Assembly: GCF_963082655.1 (NCBI RefSeq)
Contig: NC_081556.1
Span: 1,922,001 to 1,986,000, forward strand
Length of the DNA stretch: 64,000 bases
Direction: 5' to 3'
Source of the DNA: Stomoxys calcitrans
Taxonomy: Eukaryota; Arthropoda; Insecta; Diptera; Muscidae
Shown: positions 1-10,876 of the stretch, in pieces
Layout: the number at the start of each line of letters is the position of its first letter
Position numbering within the stretch: position 1 is the first letter of the stretch
Position numbers and translations under genes: made by a program
Notes under the pieces: model-generated
Database searches by the model: none
Told to the model about the DNA's origin: nothing
The model's input: the letters and a program-made list of their open reading frames with translations, nothing else

Positions 1-109
1 TGTACTTTTCCCAATGCATGTTTTTTGTGTAATGACAGACTTTTTTTCTACTACAATTACACTACTTCCGTGGTACACATGATTCTGTGCAACTGTTAGA
101 AGTTTTATT

Positions 110-245
110 TGTGGCTTCCAACGCTAGATAACGACAACGGCTCTCACTTTTGCTCCGTGTGCCCAGGTTCGAATCCCGCCCGTACTCTGTAGATTTTTTT
201 CTTTTTGATGTTTTCGCTGGGCTGCTCTGTGCCACGGTGGCTTCC
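110..245. repeat. degenerate tRNA-related fragments in opposite orientation
   Basis: A perfect Pol III B-box (GGTTCGAATCC) lies at 166-176 on the plus strand, followed by a T-rich run near 192-206 that could act as a Pol III stop. On the minus strand, 225-245 reads GCCACCGTGGCACAGAG, nearly identical to the A-box head of SINE family 1 found elsewhere in the window. No cloverleaf with paired acceptor and T stems can be drawn, so this is read as pieces of tRNA-derived SINEs and not as a tRNA gene. Confidence 0.35.
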
Positions 246-2655
246 ATTAGGTAATTAGACGAGATAATCTTAAAACCTTGTATGAATCAGAGAACTGCAT
301 AAAACCCAAAACTTAACACTCAATCGTCACTTGTGCCAAAGAGCTTATTTGTTATGTATGTCGCCTAAAAACTAAGATAGCTAGAAACACCTGTGAGTGA
401 GAGTTGCCCGAACGTTATAGTAATCGTTCAATGAATGTGTTTTTCAATTTGGTCATCGGACATTGGTTGTGAATGAGCACCATACCATTCGCAATCATTT
501 TACTCTCACCGGCAAAACCACTTAAAATACCTCAGCGAATTCACGGGAGTGTTGTAAGTGTTGGTCTTTGAGAATCGTAAGTGTCAAAAACGACTTTTTA
601 TGCACTTGCATTAGTGGTGGTTTGCTGATGTTCTCTGGTAGGAATCCTGTGATCATTTGACCATTATTCTGAGGTATTCTAGTTCAATTGTGGACTCTCG
701 CGCGTAATTTAGACTTTTTTGTTATGAACATTAGAAACTAAATTATGTATGCATGTTCTGTAGTGTATGCTTAGTTCTGATCACTTTATCTATCAATAGT
801 TTTAATACAGTTTTACTGTAGTCAAATATTCGTAATGTGGCAATCGGAAAAATTGGCTTAAATATTCTTCAAATAAGCTTTTTCTATGTGTTTATTTTTA
901 CAATAGAAAAATTAATATGTACCATGTTATCATATTCATGTTTATGTGTTTATATTGTACACAAAAAATAAAACAAAAAGCCAAAAAAATCGTATCCACA
1001 AGAAAGTGTCAGGTACCTGTAAAAATAAACCCAAACCCAAAGGAAACCAAATGATTTTAAATTGGTTTCCAATATTTCAGTTAACTTCTTTACTTTACTT
1101 TACGCTTGAGTTGTAATTCAATGAAAAGAATATGATATTCAATAAAGTTTTTTTTTTTATTATGAAAGTTTTTTATGTTTTAATTGCTTCCAATAACCCA
1201 AAACAAAATCAAACACAAGCTCAAATTTTCTTTATCTAAGAGCTTATTTGTCCCAGAGCATTTTTTGGGTACTTGTTTGGAGTTTGATTTCATACAAAAA
1301 TGTTTTGTGTTCTATTGTTATGCTGAAGAGCACAGCGCAGCGCAGCCATGGTTGCGTATACTGTATGTCATGGTCAAAGCAATCACTACTCATACGACCC
1401 CTTGTACAGCAGAAAATAAATGTTAATCATCATTTTATTGTAAACACAGTTACAACTACAAGTTTCATAACATTATTTGACCTTACAATTTTATTGCAAA
1501 AATATATTTGATAACATCAGAAATTTATCTCCACCCCCCCCCCCCCCCCACTACTAACTCTGTCGCTGAAAAGTCACAAACAAAGCAAAATATCTAACAT
1601 TCTAACCGCATGAACAAAAGAGCTTCTCTAGAATTAAATCAAAAAAATAAATAAAACTAAGCATAAAACCTTCTAAGTGTAAGAATATAAAAATAAAAAA
1701 AGCTTAAAAAAAAACAACAAAAACTTTTTGTAGCAACCAAAAATAAAACAGAAGGCAACAACAACAAATAAAAGTATTATCATGGCCACTAGCAAAATAA
1801 GCATTTCAAACAAAACGACTCTAAATCAAATCGATGTTAAACTTACTACTCTGGCATAAATATTTTTAAGTGGATTAGAAAATCCCATACTTAACGCAAA
1901 GCAAAACTAAACTAACAACAGGAAAAAAGGAAAAACTTTTCACATGCATACAATTCCTTTATTGCAAGAACAGAGAATTCTTCTTATTGCTTTTTTTCAA
2001 ACATGCAAATTTAGATAACTTTTTAAATTAATTTCTTCTTGGTGAACAATGATGATATATTCTCCTGTAATAACTCTGTGTTTTGTATGCATGCAAATGA
2101 AAGAATTTTGAACTACAAGTAAATACAAGAAAATGCTGCGCATATATTTTTATTGTATTTTTTTTTCTTTTGCATAGCTTAAGGTCCTCCTCTTCACCAG
2201 CCGGCCGAATAGACAATGTAAAAAATACTTGAAGTGATTTAAATACATCTAAACCAAAAATATGTTAATGTTAAGACAAATTTATACAGTTAAGAAGAAA
2301 AATTAATAAAGAATAGAAGAAGAGAAACAAAAAAAAAAAAAAACAAACAGAGAGAAAAGCAAAACTGTTTAAAAGTGTTTCAATGGGGGAAGAAATAGTA
2401 TTTCCGGAATTGACAGAAGGTAAGGAGGTTTACAACTGTTAAAATTGGTGTTTATGTTTTAAATAGCCAGAATTTTTAAAAACGGTATGATAGAAATCTT
2501 CTTCCACCATAATTAGGCATCGCTAAAAATCACCGACATTGGTAAATTAATTCGAAAACAAAGTCTTTAATATTTTATTCCCAACAATGATAGAAAAAGG
2601 ACGGAACTTTGCCAATACTGGCTGGTGTTTTTTTTATTTGCGTTATTGTCAAATA
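246..2655. other. AT-rich unique sequence, no gene recognised
   Basis: Mostly A+T-rich sequence with short A and T runs and many scattered AATAAA words (for example 960-1150 and 1640-1770). A C16 run sits at 1534-1549. Open frames are short and biased toward K, N, F and I. It could be intergenic or a long 3' untranslated region, but no adjoining coding exon is visible. Confidence 0.4.
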
Positions 2656-3427
2656 TTTGTAATACCATTTGGTATCAATTTAATACCAGATGAAGGAGGC
2701 AGTTAAGAATTGACGGTGTCATCGAGGCAAAAGCGTTTTTAAGTGAAAACCACTTATGAGAATCAATCGATATGGAATGGCATTGCTGAATACAATGAAT
2801 CGAGGTCGGCCGTGGTGTAAAATTATTTTTTGTAATTGTAATTATTAACAAAAATAATCGAAATAAAATTATTTTCAATTGTTTTTGATTTGGTTCATTT
2901 GGTTCCAATAATGTGGTACTAAAACCAATAACAGATTGATATTAATATCAATACCACTACGGTAATAAGGCTAGTACCATATGGTATTAATCATTTTATA
3001 TTTCGTGCATACCATGCGGTATGGCTTGGTTCCCATTCGGCGTTGCTTTACTATAAATACCGTATTGTACTGAAATGAGCACATTTGATATCAACTTTTT
3101 TCAGGGTGAACTCATTTGGTTTTCATAAACCCAACCACAGGATCAATATTTGTAACATCGCCATGACATTCTAAGTCTGTCTGCCTGCACAAATATATAT
3201 TATGAAAGGACCACAAAGATGACTGATATATAAAAAACCGATCTTCTAATTTCACCTTTTAAACCCGCGTAAATGCTAGATTTACTTGAAATTCCTTCCA
3301 ACAGCCAGCGAAAGAACGATTCAAACCAGTCTATAACATGACGTAGCGCTCATTTAAACCGATTTGCCTGTTTGAATTCTTAAAAAACCAATAGGTTCTG
3401 GTCATACATATATAGGAATCATCTTAA
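2656..3427. other. unique sequence with a cluster of TACCAT/ATGGTA palindromes
   Basis: Non-coding sequence with three related near-palindromes: ATACCATTTGGTAT at 2662-2675, GTACCATATGGTAT at 2974-2987 (containing a perfect 12-bp palindrome) and ATACCATGCGGTAT at 3009-3022. A weaker relative lies near 2951-2966. The function is unknown. Confidence 0.45.
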
Positions 3428-4170
3428 ACAAGTAAAAGCTCATTAAGTTCGGCCAAGCCGAATCTTATATACCTTTCACCACGGATCGCATGTGAACAAT
3501 TTTTTTCATGACTTTTCCATATATTTATGATCTTAATCAAGTTATGGACCGATTTATATTTGGCTCAGTTGGTAAAAGTCATAACAAAACGTCCCGTGCG
3601 AAATTTCAGTCAAATCAAAATAAGAATTGCACCGCCCAGAAGCTTAAAAAGTCAAAAATGCAATCGGGCCTGTATAAGATTATGGACTGATTTGGAACAT
3701 ATTTGCCATAGTTGCTGGAAGTCATGACAAAATGACACGTGCTAAATTTCAGCCACTTCGGATAAGAATTGCCCCCTTTATATAGGAAGTACATCAGGTT
3801 ATGGACCAATTTGAACCATACCTTGCACAGTAGTTGGAAGTCATAACAGAACAGTACGTTCCAAATCGGATAAAAATTACGGCTTGTAGGGGCTCAAGAA
3901 AAATCAAATCGGGAGATCGGTTTATATGGGAGCTATATCATGTTATAGATCGATTTGGACCGTACTTAGCACAGTTGTTGAAAATCATAACAGAATAATA
4001 CGTGCAAAATATCAGCCAAATCGGATAAGAATTGCGGCATCCAGGGACTAAAGAAATCAAACCGGGAGATAGGTATATATGGGAGCTTTATCTAAATTTT
4101 AACCATTTGCAATCCCCAACTGCCTACACCAATAGTGAGTATCTGTGCAAAATTTCGCTAGAGGCTCGAA
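3428..4170 (+). repeat. dispersed repeat family alpha, plus-oriented copy
   Basis: Begins with TTAAGTTCGGCCAAGCCGAA and a TATATACC motif. It continues as tandem units of about 150 bp with the recurring phrases 'cagccaaatcggataagaat', 'atcgggagatcggtttatat' and 'gggagctatat'. The same phrases recur many times in the window. The copy is interrupted at its right side by the inverted repeat at 4171-4287. Open frames here are repeat shadows. Confidence 0.8.
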
Positions 4171-4287
4171 GTTACAATTACTCACCAGCCATATTAGGTG
4201 TGAAGGCTTCAAGGGCCGTACGTTGGTATGTTGTACTTGTAGCCCTTGAAGCCTTCACATCTAATATGACCGATGAGTAATTGTAAC
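4171..4287. repeat. 117-bp inverted repeat (46-bp arms, 25-bp loop)
   Basis: Left arm 4171-4216 and right arm 4242-4287 are reverse complements at 42 of 46 positions, and all four differences are transitions. The loop is 4217-4241. The element abuts the broken right part of an alpha repeat. It could be a foldback element, the product of a template-switch inversion, or a hairpin RNA precursor. The sequence alone does not decide. Confidence 0.8.
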
Positions 4288-4704
4288 CAAATTACGAAAC
4301 GCGACCCATAGTGCTTGGTGTGTGTTGCGATCTTTGGCTTTCCTTTTCCATTTGCAAAGAAAATCTCTAATCATTGAGCTCGTCTCGAAAGAGAAACAAG
4401 CTAAATTGTAACATTTATGATCTTCAGCCTAACAGGCAAAAAACTTGAAAATAAAAAATGACAATTTTGAAAACATCTTACCCCAGTATGAGGATTTTGG
4501 GTATTTTCATTAAGAAATGTGGCCAAAATTTCTACTCATTGTTTTGAGGTGAGGTGAGGTCCTTAGTTCTTTTGAATTTCGAAAATTATTAGCAATTATT
4601 AGCGACCATCAAGCCGTTGTACGTGTAGCGTTCACTCATTTGCCATTTCATTTGTTTACCTTAAACTTTTTAATGTATTTTCGTCTATCTTTGTTAACTG
4701 CAGA
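4288..4704. other. unclassified sequence, part shared with 13540-13640
   Basis: No gene seen. About 4440-4540 resembles 13545-13640: both contain CAGTATG followed closely by GATTTTGGGTAT and then an A(A/C)ATGTGG-type word. This implies an unnamed dispersed repeat. Confidence 0.4.
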
Positions 4705-5410
4705 ACTTAGCAAATACAGTGCATACCTCCGTTTTGGTTGTAATGTCATTTCTCCGCACTCTATGACAACCTCCTGATTGTGGGTTTCAATTTCGGCTTG
4801 ACCGCCAAGGCATTATTCAATCCTATCGTTGAACTTCTCGGTAATGTTCGAAGTTGGTTTTTTTTTGCTCCAGAAGAAAATCACCCTTTTGGGTCCTCCG
4901 TACTTTGTTAACCTCGTTACCGAGCTCCTGTAGGTCTGGGTCGAACCTGATTTTCTTGAGGATGTCGGCGTATGAAGTTCCTTCCTTGAAATATATAACC
5001 ATTGTGTCTAGTTTACCTTTTCGAGGTCTTAATTTCCCTTTCTTCTTGACGGTTTTCCAAGTCCTATTTCTTTGTCTGTTCCGCTGGCTTATTTTCGCTC
5101 TATTTCGGGTTTTGCTGTGGACACCACTTCCCTGAACTTGTCCAAAATAGGCCTTTTTGAGGACGGAGTTGTTTGAATTGGTCATTTCATCGAGGTTTCG
5201 TTTAGGCTCCCGTTTGGATGGCCAAACTTTTGGCACTGTCTGTGTGGCTTTCCCAATTTGTTCGACGTTTTCTCCAGAGCATTTCTCATGTCGTTGATCA
5301 CGGTCCTTGTTGTAGGTTAACCTGATTGTCTGGATTTGTTTCTTGACTGCGGGGTGCACGTTGTTTCTGCACTTTACGTAAACCATCAGTTCGGCGATTT
5401 GGTTTCGCAA
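4705..5410 (-). pseudogene. ORF1 (gag-like) protein of a non-LTR retrotransposon, frameshifted
   Basis: The minus-strand frame starting at 5410 gives 195 residues. The first two thirds are basic and low in recognisable structure, as usual for LINE ORF1 proteins. Residues of about 135-182 match the gag-like block that precedes the zinc knuckles in R1/jockey-type ORF1 proteins, with the motifs GTSYADILKKI, DPDLQELG and VRRTQKGDFLLE. The frame breaks at a run of nine A (plus-strand T run 4858-4866). In the next frame the homology continues with EIETHNQEVVIECGEM and has an internal stop, so the true remnant reaches about 4705. The CCHC knuckles expected next are not seen. In the living element this protein would bind the RNA. 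Here it is dead. The family-level call rests on motif memory, not on a search. Confidence 0.7.
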
Positions 5411-5850
5411 TGCAGCAAATTGATCATTTACTTTGGTGAGGTTGTCTTCCTCTCCGGAGGGTCTTGTTGTTGCTTATTTTTCAAACGTGTAGCATTAGTT
5501 GTTATCCATTAGCAGCCAAGCCGCAAACTTAATTTTCTTCTTGAGACTTTTCATTTTTCCGGGATCCTACCCGTTGCGTTTTTCGCCTTGCCGCCAGGAC
5601 CTTTGATAAAGCTGCTCCCAACCTAAAGCTATCAAACGCTGACCAGGAAGCCGACCAATATGGGTCAGAGGCTCCTGGATTTTGGTTTCAATTTATGTGG
5701 GTGCACCATCCATTTATGTTGCATGACCCCTTCTAGGGATCTGGGGTTCTGCTGCTTTTGGTCGGGGACCGCTTATTCTTCGCAGCTTACCTTCATAGGT
5801 AAGCCATCCGCCACATGTTGACCCCGGTAGTAGCCTGAGCTTAGCCCCAC
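4705..5850 (-). mobile_element. 5' part of a LINE (R1/jockey-like), 3' truncated
   Basis: Upstream of the ORF1 remnant, 5411-5850 on the minus strand is comparatively GC-rich, non-repetitive and without a long frame. It is read as the 5' untranslated region plus the start of ORF1. The copy contains no reverse transcriptase, so this is an internal or 5' fragment. It ends against a CTGT-type microsatellite. Confidence 0.55.
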
Positions 5851-6004
5851 CTATCTGTCTGTCTACCTGTGCGTCTAACTGTCTGTCTGTCTATCTGGCT
5901 GTGTATCTGTCTAGCTATCTATCTGCCTGCCTCACTGCCCATCGACCTATATATTTTTCTTTCTGTCTGCTTGTCCGTCTATCTGCCTGTGCCTGTCTGT
6001 CTTT
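5851..6004 (+). repeat. degenerate CTGT/CTAT tetranucleotide microsatellite
   Basis: About 150 bp of CTGT, CTAT and CTGC units. The following sequence (TTTGGCACAGACTTTTTTGA) resembles what follows the short GTCCGTCTGTCTGT tract in minus-oriented alpha copies at 25920, 34385 and 37470. The array is therefore probably an expansion of that tract. Confidence 0.75.
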
Positions 6005-6640
6005 CAAATTTGGCACAGACTTTTTTGACTTAAAGACGAAGTTTATTTAATCTAAAATAGAAAACAGGTTAACATTTTTTATAGAGTTTCGTCTGATTTG
6101 GACAAATATTGCGATAACGTAGTCATTTATTAACCGATTCTCAAGAAATTCTCTTACTCTCTTATAACTCTTGCCATTACTAGTAAATCTCAGAAAAATC
6201 AATTGGGATTTAGATATAGCTGCCACACTATGTATCGCCGGATTTTCATTTCTATAGGCCTTGGCAGCTCAACCGATCTTATCGAAATATCATCTTCTAT
6301 GACTGCTATGTTTGCGGATTTTGATCGAAATGGGCTCATATTTAGATGGAGCTAGCTGCAATATAAATGCTATTCCGGTTTTGAGTAATATTGCAATAAT
6401 ATGTGTGTCTCTCACGAAATGAGACATACATCACTCTTATATGACTGCTGCCTTTTGAAGTAAATTTGATCAAAATGGGTTGAATAGTTCTCATTTTAGT
6501 ATATATCGCCTAATTTTCAATTTTGTACCGATTTGTCCGAAATTTGGTAGGGATTTTTTTTACTACATATCTGAAAACCTCTACCGGAGTCATATAATTA
6601 TATCACCCAATTTTCGCTTATGGGGAAGATGTAAGCACCG
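6005..6640 (-). repeat. diverged alpha-related repeat, minus orientation
   Basis: Contains old versions of the alpha phrases (GATATAGCTGCCA, CCGATTTGTCCGAAATTTGG, GATCAAAATGGG) after the CTGT tract. It is more diverged than the other copies. Confidence 0.55.
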
Positions 6641-8213
6641 CCTGACTTCTGCCATGATTGTTGTTTTTTCGTTTTAGGTTATTTTGTTATTTTTGGTTGT
6701 TTAATAATAATAGAAAATCCCATTTCACTCAATGACCCAGTTGTCTAACCAAACGAAATATGACAATAAATAGTTGAAACTCAAAACAGCTAAAATTTCC
6801 ATAGAATCAGCCACACCACCATACTTTATTGGTTCAGTAACGGCTAGAGCCAAGTGTGGCAATTCAATTTGGTTTATTTAATTAACCGCTTCTTTTAATT
6901 ACCAGCACAAATGTGGCCACACTTTCCGTCGTTGCATTTGCTGCTGCCATTATAGATTCAGATGGAAATTGCTTCACGAAGCTAGAGTAACAATTTATAA
7001 ATCTAATTAAATGCGAAGAACAATGAAACTTCATTTCATTAACAATCTTTTCATGCCATCAACTCTTATCACCAAAGCCAAACGTAGGCGAAACCAATTT
7101 GACTCTAGCCTCACGTGCATTGTGAGCTACAGAATGTGCCAACCCTACCCAAAACTCACACACAAGTGTTTGGCAGACTGCTCATTGCTGTGTATGTGCT
7201 TCATTGTGTTGTATGGCAACAGATTTCAACAGCAACAACATTGCATATGGATCTGTCGTAAAATGGAACCTAAATTTAATATGCGAATAGGGAGCAGTAG
7301 TAGTAGCCACAAATGCATAAAGCGGCAATCGCAGAGATCAAATCCGCCAGACAGCCAGACAAAGGGCGCGTGCTGGGGAGGTAGGGTATGTAAGCCTGTC
7401 CGCCTAACATTGTGTATGCGTTTCATGAAACCTTTAATAAAGTTGAGCCCAGTGCCAGCATTAGACGTGACACACACTTTCACACGAGCTCTTTGTTCCT
7501 TTCTCCTAACTCTTGCCCCACCTTTGCATGAAGCAGTTTTTCCCCAGTGACAACTCAAATGTTTAGTAGGCCGCAATCAAATTTATCTCGGATTACTTTC
7601 ACTTCAATGAGAATGCAGATGTATTTCCTGCCTCCATTACTACTCCTTTTCCCTCTTAACCATTCGAAGAATATAATTGGGTGTGTGTGTGTGTGTGCGT
7701 GAGAGAGAGAGAGAGAGTTTGTGGCTTCATGTCTAAGCTGTTTTTTTTGTATGTCTAATGCGGTGTATGTCTCGCAGTTAAGCTGCTGTCACTCCAAATA
7801 AAAATTTTTGATATTTGGTTTTAACGAAGCAATGAAACGACAAAAAACCAACACTAACACCAACACATCTCTGCAAAACAATGAAATAACTCGTAACAAC
7901 CGCATCAGTAGTAGTAGTAGCAACAAAAACGAAAACAATAACAACAACAACATTAGCATCAGAAATAGCAACACAATAGAGGGTAAACAAAGTTTAAACA
8001 ACTGTCAGCATGACAGTTTATTATCCTATCAGTTGCACCAACAACCACACGCTGATTGCTGTGTCGCTGTGTTTGTGTGTGCTCGTGGTTGTTGTCTTTT
8101 TTGTGTTGTTTTTCTTTTTTTTCATTTAGTTTGGTGAGTGTCCTCAGCGAACCGGTTGAAAATTTTGTAAAGGGAGACTGAAAAAATTTTTTACTAAACT
8201 ACTTAATACTAAA
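6641..8213. other. unique island with simple repeats
   Basis: Non-repetitive fly-type non-coding sequence with many CAA/AAC and AGT triplets near 7900-7960. A compound (GT)n(GA)n tract lies at 7680-7717. Open frames on both strands at 7011-7576 overlap each other and show no recognisable domain, so none is called. Confidence 0.45.
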
Positions 8214-8512
8214 TTTGCCATGAACTTCCCATTTAGGAACAGGTGATACTTCTCTCGTATCAATGAATGCAGTCCGATTAATGTTTAAGCTCAATGATAT
8301 CAATTATGTCGAGTCCTACCAAGTGGTGTCGCTATGCGGCACGCCGTTCCACTTGGTAGAGAAGTTTTAACATGCCAAGATACCTCACAAATGTAGCCAG
8401 CATTAGTAAAGGGATAACCACCGCTGAAAATTTTTCTGATGTTCGCGTCGGAATTTGAACTCAGGCGCTCGGCTTCATAGGCCGAAATGGTAACCTCTGC
8501 GCCGAGGTGGTC
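8214..8512 (-). mobile_element. SINE family 1, near full length
   Basis: Read on the minus strand it starts with the A-box region (CGGCGCAGAGGTTACC), a decayed B-box, the core GTGAGGTATCTTGGCATG, the GGCACGCCG block, and ends at the GAA-GTTCATGGCAA type 3' end. It shares this order with eight other copies or fragments in the window. tRNA-derived SINEs are transcribed by Pol III and depend on a LINE for movement. Confidence 0.85.
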
Positions 8513-9035
8513 TTTAGTCTTTCTTAATGCGAAAAAAGTTTGGTTTAAAAGAAGAATATTTTCATACTCTCCACCAGAGACTGGGGGTAGTACCGTCGCA
8601 CAGTGAGCCAAGCGTAAAAAAAAATTGGAAATGTGTCAACAACTTTTTATGTCTTGATCTTAGCGATACAAAATGTTCCAGAGATTTGTAGAAAAGGACA
8701 TAGGCTTCCAGAAAAGTGCTGCTGTAGTTCTATATCCTTAATACAGGATGAGACGTAACTTTTGATCTACTGAACCGATCTGCATGATTTGGGACTCTGG
8801 AGAACGATCTAGAAAATATGACTAGATCTAAAAAATATGCATAATGTATCATGCCATCGTGTACCGTTAACGAGGTATGAATTAATTAAAAATTAATAGC
8901 ACCAAATATAAAAAAGAATTATGTCGATATCTTTAGCCGTTTAAAAATGGCATGGTTTTCAAAATGAAAAATATTTTTTTGTTGAAAATTTGGTCGATGG
9001 AACGCGTAAAGCTAGCCGCTTGAAATTTTGTCTGG
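8513..9035. other. unclassified sequence
   Basis: No gene seen. The text from about 8615 to 8830 (GTTCCAGAGATTTGTAGA, GACTCTGGAGAACG) has the style of an old dispersed repeat but has no second copy in the window. Confidence 0.3.
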
Positions 9036-9295
9036 TGGCGATGCTCAATATGCAGCCCATTGGGGCCTGTTGTATATTTGGAACTGCGCGGCCAGGGTCG
9101 CGCTTAGGCTGAGAGAGCTGGGCATGCTGAAGGAGGATGGTTGCTGCCACAGTTCGATTCTGAGTGAGGCTGAGTAGAATCTCCGACTACCTGGCCCCAG
9201 TGCCGACTGGAGTGACGGTATTCGCGACTCGTTTTCCTGAGAGGGACGAATGGAGGGCGGATGGTGTACTTGAGAAGGATGAGACCTCGATCTAA

Positions 9296-9946
9296 ACAGA
9301 TGGCTCCAAGATGGAGTCAGAGACAGGATTGGGGGTCTACTTTGATGCTCTCAATATCAGTATGTCTCTGAGACTGCCGGACTAGTGTACGGTCTTTTAG
9401 GCAGAGGTCTGTGCCATTGCAGTAGCAGCAAGACAAATTCTGGCAAGGGGCCTACCGCCCTCGAAACTCAGAACTTATACGGACAGTATGGCGGCGTTCA
9501 AGGCCTTGGGGTCGAGGATGGTGAAGTCGAGATGCGTGGCGGACTGTTTAAAATCCCTGGATAGGCTCCGGTCCCACAATGTGACTCTGACATGGGTTCC
9601 TGGGCATGAGGGGATTCCAGGAAATAAGAGGGCGGACGAGTGCGCCAGAAGGGGTGCGTCTGCTCCAGGCGGACCAGTCATCGGTCTTGGCTACGTGCCA
9701 TTTGTCGAGCTACTGAACGCAGCAGAGGGGATGGCCAGGGCGGCATCGGAGGCGAGGTGGGACACGGTAGATGGACGCCGGACAGCGAAGGCGCTGTGGC
9801 CGGTCATCAACCGGAGGAGGACGAGGGAATTGCTGGCGTTCGATAAGAGGTCGATGAGTACTTTGACAGGGGTCATAACCAGACACTGTGCCATACATAG
9901 GCCGTATGGCGGCGCGCATGGGGATACCGCACAATGGCTTCTGTAG
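9296..9946 (+). pseudogene. RNase H domain of LINE family A
   Basis: In one frame the RNase H hallmarks appear in order: TDGSKMES (first Asp), AEVCAIAVAARQ (Glu), TYTDSMAAFKALGS (second Asp), VTLTWVPGHEGIPGNKRADE (His and last Asp), so all four catalytic-type acidic positions are retained. Two TAG stops lie upstream of the ATG at 9488, one where FQAE is usual (a CAG to TAG change). The frame from 9488 to 9946 is open for 152 codons and ends before the zinc-knuckle part. In the living element RNase H removes the RNA template. This copy cannot make it. Confidence 0.75.
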
Positions 9947-10600
9947 GGGTTGCCTCGAAGATGATGAGCACTTGCTTTTTTTGCAGTCCGGGTCTGCAGA
10001 GACGTAGGCTCTCCTTTCTGGGGAGCCGTTTCTTCTGTGATCTGGGTGAATTTGCGAACGTACCTCTGGGATCTTAAAATCCCTGGATAGGCTCTGGCCC
10101 ACGATGTGACGCTTACATGGGTTCATGGGCGTGAGGGATTCCGAGAAATGTGAGAGCGGACGAGATCGCCAGGAGGCGTTTGTCTGCGTCGGGCGAACCA
10201 GTCATCGGTCTTGGCTACGTGTCATTTGTCGAGCTGCTGAACACAGTAGATGGGATGGCCAGGGAGGCGTCGGTGGCGAGGTTGGACATGGTAGATGGAT
10301 GCCGGACAGCGAAGGCGCTGTGGCCGGTCATCAACCGGAGGAGGACGAGGGAATTGCTGGCGTTCGATAAGAGGTCGATGAGTACTTTGACAGGGGTCAT
10401 AACCAGACACTGTGCCATACATAGGCCGTATGGCGGCGCGCATGGGGATACCGTACAATGGCTTCTGTAGGGGTTGCCTCGAAGATGATGAGCACTTGCT
10501 TTTTTTGCAGTCCGGGTCTGCAGAGACGTAGGCTCTCCTTTCTGGGGAGCCGTTTCTTCTGTGATCTGGGTGAATTTGCGAACGTACCTCTGGTATCTCT
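9548..10600 (+). repeat. tandem duplication (~525-bp unit) inside LINE A
   Basis: The word AAAATCCCTGGATAGGCTC occurs at 9550 and about 10076. GCGAACGTACCTCTGG occurs at about 10054 and 10579. The segments between match throughout with scattered differences. The second copy starts within the RNase H region, so its frame begins mid-domain. Confidence 0.85.
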
Positions 10601-10876
10601 CCAGAGGTTTGTTGAGGGTACAAGATGGTTCCGGCGGGGAGGGTGACACAGGTTCAGGCGTAGGTAGGTACGTGCTTGGGTAGCGAAGGGCGGTTCTTCA
10701 CTTCCCGCTCGGATTTCTCCACTCGATTTTTTTTTATTCGTGTATATCTAGTACAAGGTCTCACATTGTTAATTTTTCTTCCCTTTCTCTCTCTAGGGTA
10801 CCACAATAGGCCAAACTGGCCTCCGAGTGAACTCAGCTTTGGTGGGCGACCCATTCAACCTAACCTAACGTAATAT

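Larger units (their letters stand above)
9036..10868 (+). mobile_element. LINE family A, 5'-truncated, with internal duplication
   Basis: Markedly more GC-rich than its surroundings. It carries an RNase H domain remnant, a possible zinc-knuckle tail (tgtagg-ggttgcctcgaagatgatgagcac, around 9942-9970) and a 3' untranslated region ending in CAACCTAACCTAA at 10856-10868. About 525 bp is duplicated in tandem (9548-10073 and 10074-10600). No reverse transcriptase core is present, so the copy is 5'-truncated as usual for non-LTR elements. Jockey/R1/I-type elements with a C-terminal RNase H are the nearest fit. Confidence 0.8.

Noticed and set aside
166..197. tRNA gene at the window start
   Set aside because: A good B-box, but the T stem does not pair and no A-box at the right distance is convincing.
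1534..1549. C16 run and similar G/C runs at 31020 and 47499
   Set aside because: Probably ordinary homopolymers or sequencing length errors. No associated feature.
7011..7576. 179-codon plus frame and 116-codon minus frame
   Set aside because: They overlap in antisense, have unnatural Cys- and His-rich composition and no domain.
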